A stretch of 6,834 nt of DNA from Methanosarcinales archaeon (GTDB lineage Archaea; Halobacteriota; Methanosarcinia; Methanosarcinales; Methanocomedenaceae): NCBI GenBank assembly GCA_023136155.1, contig JAGLRT010000180.1, forward strand, positions 1 through 6,834. The letters are read 5' to 3'. Below, piece by piece: positions 5,166-6,834 of the stretch (position 1 is the first letter of the stretch; each line of letters begins with the position of its first letter). A model generated the notes under the pieces. It had not been told where the DNA came from. It worked only from the letters and a program-made list of their open reading frames with translations, and made no database searches. The translations under genes and the position numbers were made by a program.

Positions 5166-6151
5166 AGTCCTGCTTCATGCATGTCCGGTTCTACAATTGG
5201 GACGGGAGGAATCTGGGGCGTTGGTGCCTTTTCAAGTATGGTTTCAAGTCGTACCTTCTCTTGGCCACGGAATACTTCTACTTCCACTTTATTTCCTACT
5301 TCGTGTTTATTGATGACCTTAATCATGTCCTGGACGTTGTTTATCCGGATATCATCCATCCTGGTTATGATATCTGCCATCTCGATACCGGATTTATTTG
5401 CTTCACTGTCCGGCACTACCCTGGTCACCACCACGCCTTTGTCAATCGGCAGACTGTAGTATGCCATAAGTTTTGGATTAACATCCACTGCATTGATACT
5501 GAGCCAGGGTCTCACGATCTCCCCATGCACCTTCAACTGTTCGGCAACCCACAGGGCAGGGCCGATGGGTATGGCGAACCCGATTCCCTGTGCAAAGGGT
5601 ATGATTGCACTGTTAACGCCTACCACCACACCTCGGCTGTTGATGAGGGGGCCGCCACTGTTGCCGGGATTAATGGCAGCATCAGTCTGTATAAGCCCTT
5701 CCATGAATGACATCTCTGTCTGGATAGAACGGTCGAGTGCACTGATAACCCCGGACGTGACTGTGGGGCCGCCTACCAGACCAAGGGGGCTACCGATAGC
5801 TATAGCCATCTGTCCTATCTTGAGATTGTTGTACTTAGCCATCTCGGGTACAAGCAGGCCGTCGGCATCAATATTGATGACTGCCAGATCCATCATGGTA
5901 TCAATACCTTTGAGTACACCGGGCAAGGTCCTGCCGTCATCCAGTGTCACTTTTATTTCAGATGAACCAAGTACCACATGAGCATTGGTCAGGATACATC
6001 CGGCTTCATCTATTATAAAACCTGAACCCACACCGGGTACAGGATGTACGTGCAGGTGTGCGTCCTTTATCAGTTTTACTTCACTGATGTTTACCACACC
6101 TGGTATTACCTTTTCAACTGCTGAAGTTACTGTATCGTCAAAACTGGTCAT
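5159..6151 (-). CDS. htrA: HtrA/Deg-type serine protease with one PDZ domain, no signal peptide
   Basis: A 330-residue trypsin-fold protease of the S1C (HtrA/DegP) family that degrades or chaperones damaged proteins. The catalytic triad is complete: H58 in LTNAHVV, D88 in MDLAVINI and S165 in NPGNSGGPL, followed by the usual GIGFAIPI (189-196). One PDZ domain covers about 213-306 (from RPWLSI; GVVVTRVVPDSEANKSGIEMADII is the binding-loop and helix region). The chain ends in a proline-rich tail (309-322). Most family members are exported, but this protein begins directly with a short helix and the protease fold. An in-frame TGA at 6179-6181, with no start codon between it and the ATG at 6151, rules out a longer N-terminus. 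It is therefore probably cytoplasmic. GAAGG 8 nt before the ATG supports the start. A TATA-like element sits at 6201-6212 within a long inverted repeat. It is convergent with the EamA gene. Confidence 0.95.
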   Translation of the reverse strand: MTSFDDTVTSAVEKVIPGVVNISEVKLIKDAHLHVHPVPGVGSGFIIDEAGCILTNAHVVLGSSEIKVTLDDGRTLPGVLKGIDTMMDLAVINIDADGLLVPEMAKYNNLKIGQMAIAIGSPLGLVGGPTVTSGVISALDRSIQTEMSFMEGLIQTDAAINPGNSGGPLINSRGVVVGVNSAIIPFAQGIGFAIPIGPALWVAEQLKVHGEIVRPWLSINAVDVNPKLMAYYSLPIDKGVVVTRVVPDSEANKSGIEMADIITRMDDIRINNVQDMIKVINKHEVGNKVEVEVFRGQEKVRLETILEKAPTPQIPPVPIVEPDMHEAGLP

Positions 6152-6159
6152 ATTAAATG

Positions 6160-6164
6160 CCTTC
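6160..6164 (-). promoter_or_regulatory. Ribosome binding site of htrA
   Basis: GAAGG on the minus strand, 8 nt before the ATG at 6151. It is the best Shine-Dalgarno-like match among the genes of the window; the others appear leaderless or coupled. It fixes the protease start and implies a real 5' leader. Confidence 0.5.
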
Positions 6165-6188
6165 GAAAGTGTTGGTAATCATAGAATA

Positions 6189-6259
6189 AGGGGCGAGTTG
6201 TTATTAATATTACCCAGACCTCCATGATGGTGGCGTGAATTTTGGTTTAACTCGCCCCT
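6189..6259. repeat. 11-bp perfect inverted repeat around the htrA promoter
   Basis: AGGGGCGAGTT (6189-6199) and AACTCGCCCCT (6249-6259) are exact reverse complements separated by 49 nt. The interval contains the TATA-like element of htrA next to the inner arm and a smaller near-palindrome, CCTCCATGATGGTGG (6219-6233). The arms are G+C-rich in AT-rich surroundings, so chance is unlikely. Possible readings are paired operator half-sites on either side of the promoter, or the stem of a structured RNA. Confidence 0.55.
6201..6212 (-). promoter_or_regulatory. TATA-like promoter element for htrA
   Basis: TAATATTAATAA on the minus strand. A start about 27 nt downstream would be near 6179, giving a leader of about 28 nt that contains the GAAGG ribosome site. 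The inner arm of the 11-bp inverted repeat then lies between the TATA element and the transcript start, where a repressor would act. Confidence 0.45.
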
Positions 6260-6417
6260 GGTCCGCAGCAACATTCCCGGCAGTTATTCAAGAGCATAAG
6301 GGCCACCGCAGGAGAATGGTAAATGAATATTAACCGGGCATCATTCCAGTATTTTAATGGAGTGCACCCCAAATAACGGACATTTAGTCGAGCAATAAAA
6401 AACTTCAGGGTGTATGT

Positions 6418-6493
6418 ATGAAAATAAGGCGAACATAACCAGAGCCTTGAGAAACTTCTTGCAAAACTGTCCGGGAAATAGCCTTATTTTCAT
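6418..6493. repeat. 13-bp perfect inverted repeat with 50-nt loop
   Basis: ATGAAAATAAGGC (6418-6430) and GCCTTATTTTCAT (6481-6493) are exact reverse complements around 50 nt. No flanking target-site duplication is clear. The 76-bp unit could be a miniature mobile element, a small structured RNA or paired binding sites. Both strands contain short open frames across it (about 30 codons each), which follows from the repeat and is not evidence for a protein. Confidence 0.55.
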
Positions 6494-6593
6494 GACGTTT
6501 CATTGAACTAATTTCACGAATTTTTCAGGCATTTTTGAAAATATTATGTTTAGTGTTGGTATAATGTGTTTTTAACCTTAGCATTGAACAGCT

Positions 6594-6803
6594 TCAGGTA
6601 GCGGACAGGCAATAGCCCTGGGGATGTGAGGCTGGAATGATTGCATTTTTCGCATGATAATCCCAATAAATGTTTTTGTACCGTATACGCTCATCGATTT
6701 TTGTTGCAAGTCGAGTTACAAGTTCATCTAAATTTTTCTTTTCAGGCTCCAATATAAAATTATACTTTATGTACAACAACAAAAGGGTTAAATGTATAAA
6801 CAA
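6594..6803 (-). CDS. Weak hypothetical small open frame
   Basis: A 69-codon frame that needs a TTG start at 6803; it contains no internal methionine. The N-terminal part is hydrophobic (FIHLTLLLLYIKYNFIL) and the middle is helix-like and charged (EPEKKNLDELVTRLATKIDERIRYKN). No family is recognised. A TATA-like TTTATATT lies inside the frame, at about 6751-6758, rather than in front of it. It may be the remains of a larger gene or chance. No function is proposed. Confidence 0.15.
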   Translation of the reverse strand: MFIHLTLLLLYIKYNFILEPEKKNLDELVTRLATKIDERIRYKNIYWDYHAKNAIIPASHPQGYCLSAT

Positions 6804-6834
6804 ATATTAAGAACATCCTTGCGTATCGCTCCGA

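Larger units (their letters stand above)
6152..6834. other. 683-bp gene-poor region upstream of htrA
   Basis: No gene can be called with confidence. The left part contains the htrA promoter and an 11-bp inverted repeat (6189-6259). The stretch 6260-6417 shows only a 17-codon frame (ATG at 6323, stop ending 6376) preceded by AGGAG at 6310-6314, too short to claim. A 13-bp inverted repeat follows (6418-6493). From 6500 rightward the sequence is AT-rich, with one weak minus-strand frame (6594-6803). No tRNA, CRISPR repeat or transposase was recognised. Confidence 0.6.

Noticed and set aside
5177..5981. Long plus-strand open frames (up to 177 codons) opposite the protease gene.
   Set aside because: They lie antisense to a complete HtrA protease with catalytic triad and PDZ domain; their translations resemble no known protein and arise from the codon pattern of the real gene.
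6405..6803. A single minus-strand frame of about 130 codons interrupted only by TGA codons (6594-6596 and 6525-6527, then ending in TGA at 6405-6407), as if TGA were read through or the gene had decayed.
   Set aside because: The CCTGAA context recurs because TTCAGG is common in this window, codon content does not look clearly coding beyond the first part, and no family is recognisable. Recoding would need a selenocysteine element or an altered code, neither of which is shown; the genes to the left use ordinary stops.
1..6834. Search by eye for tRNA genes, CRISPR repeats and complete insertion sequences.
   Set aside because: No cloverleaf, regularly spaced repeat array or transposase gene was seen.

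Overview
The window reads as archaeal DNA, most likely from a cytochrome-c-containing member of the Methanosarcinales (a methanogen or an ANME-2/Methanoperedens-type relative). The grounds are a cupin-type glucose-6-phosphate isomerase, a CcmF split into two genes, an MthK-style RCK potassium channel, TATA-type promoters, and starts with very short or no leaders. A closer placement cannot be made from the sequence alone.

Layout. Positions 1-3956 hold five genes, all on the minus strand. In transcription order they are: the N-terminal half of CcmF (3956-2925), its C-terminal half (2910-2269), cupin glucose-6-phosphate isomerase (2183-1434), a two-helix RCK potassium channel (1372-371), and a second RCK protein that runs off the left edge (362-1). 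The two ccmF halves are 14 nt apart and the two potassium genes 8 nt apart, so each pair is probably one transcript. TATA-like elements in front of pgi and in front of the channel suggest at least three transcription units. A 304-bp AT-rich divergent region (3957-4260) carries the promoters of ccmF and of a plus-strand EamA/DMT transporter (4261-5148). The transporter converges on an HtrA-type serine protease (6151-5159, minus), and a perfect short hairpin sits over the protease stop codon.

The right end (6152-6834, 683 bp) has no gene that can be called with confidence. It holds the htrA promoter inside an 11-bp inverted repeat, a second 13-bp perfect inverted repeat with an almost identical loop length, and a weak 69-codon open frame.

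How the genes work together. The ccmF pair attaches heme to c-type cytochromes on the outer face of the membrane. The channel plus the detached RCK protein control K+ flux. Pgi interconverts glucose-6-phosphate and fructose-6-phosphate. HtrA handles damaged protein, apparently inside the cell because there is no signal peptide and no room for one. These are household and membrane-energy functions; no CRISPR array, complete insertion sequence or tRNA was seen. The points most worth a second look are the CcmF fission with all four heme-ligand histidines kept, the pairing of a channel whose RCK nucleotide motif is degenerate with a separate RCK protein whose motif is intact, and the two matched long-loop inverted repeats at the right end.
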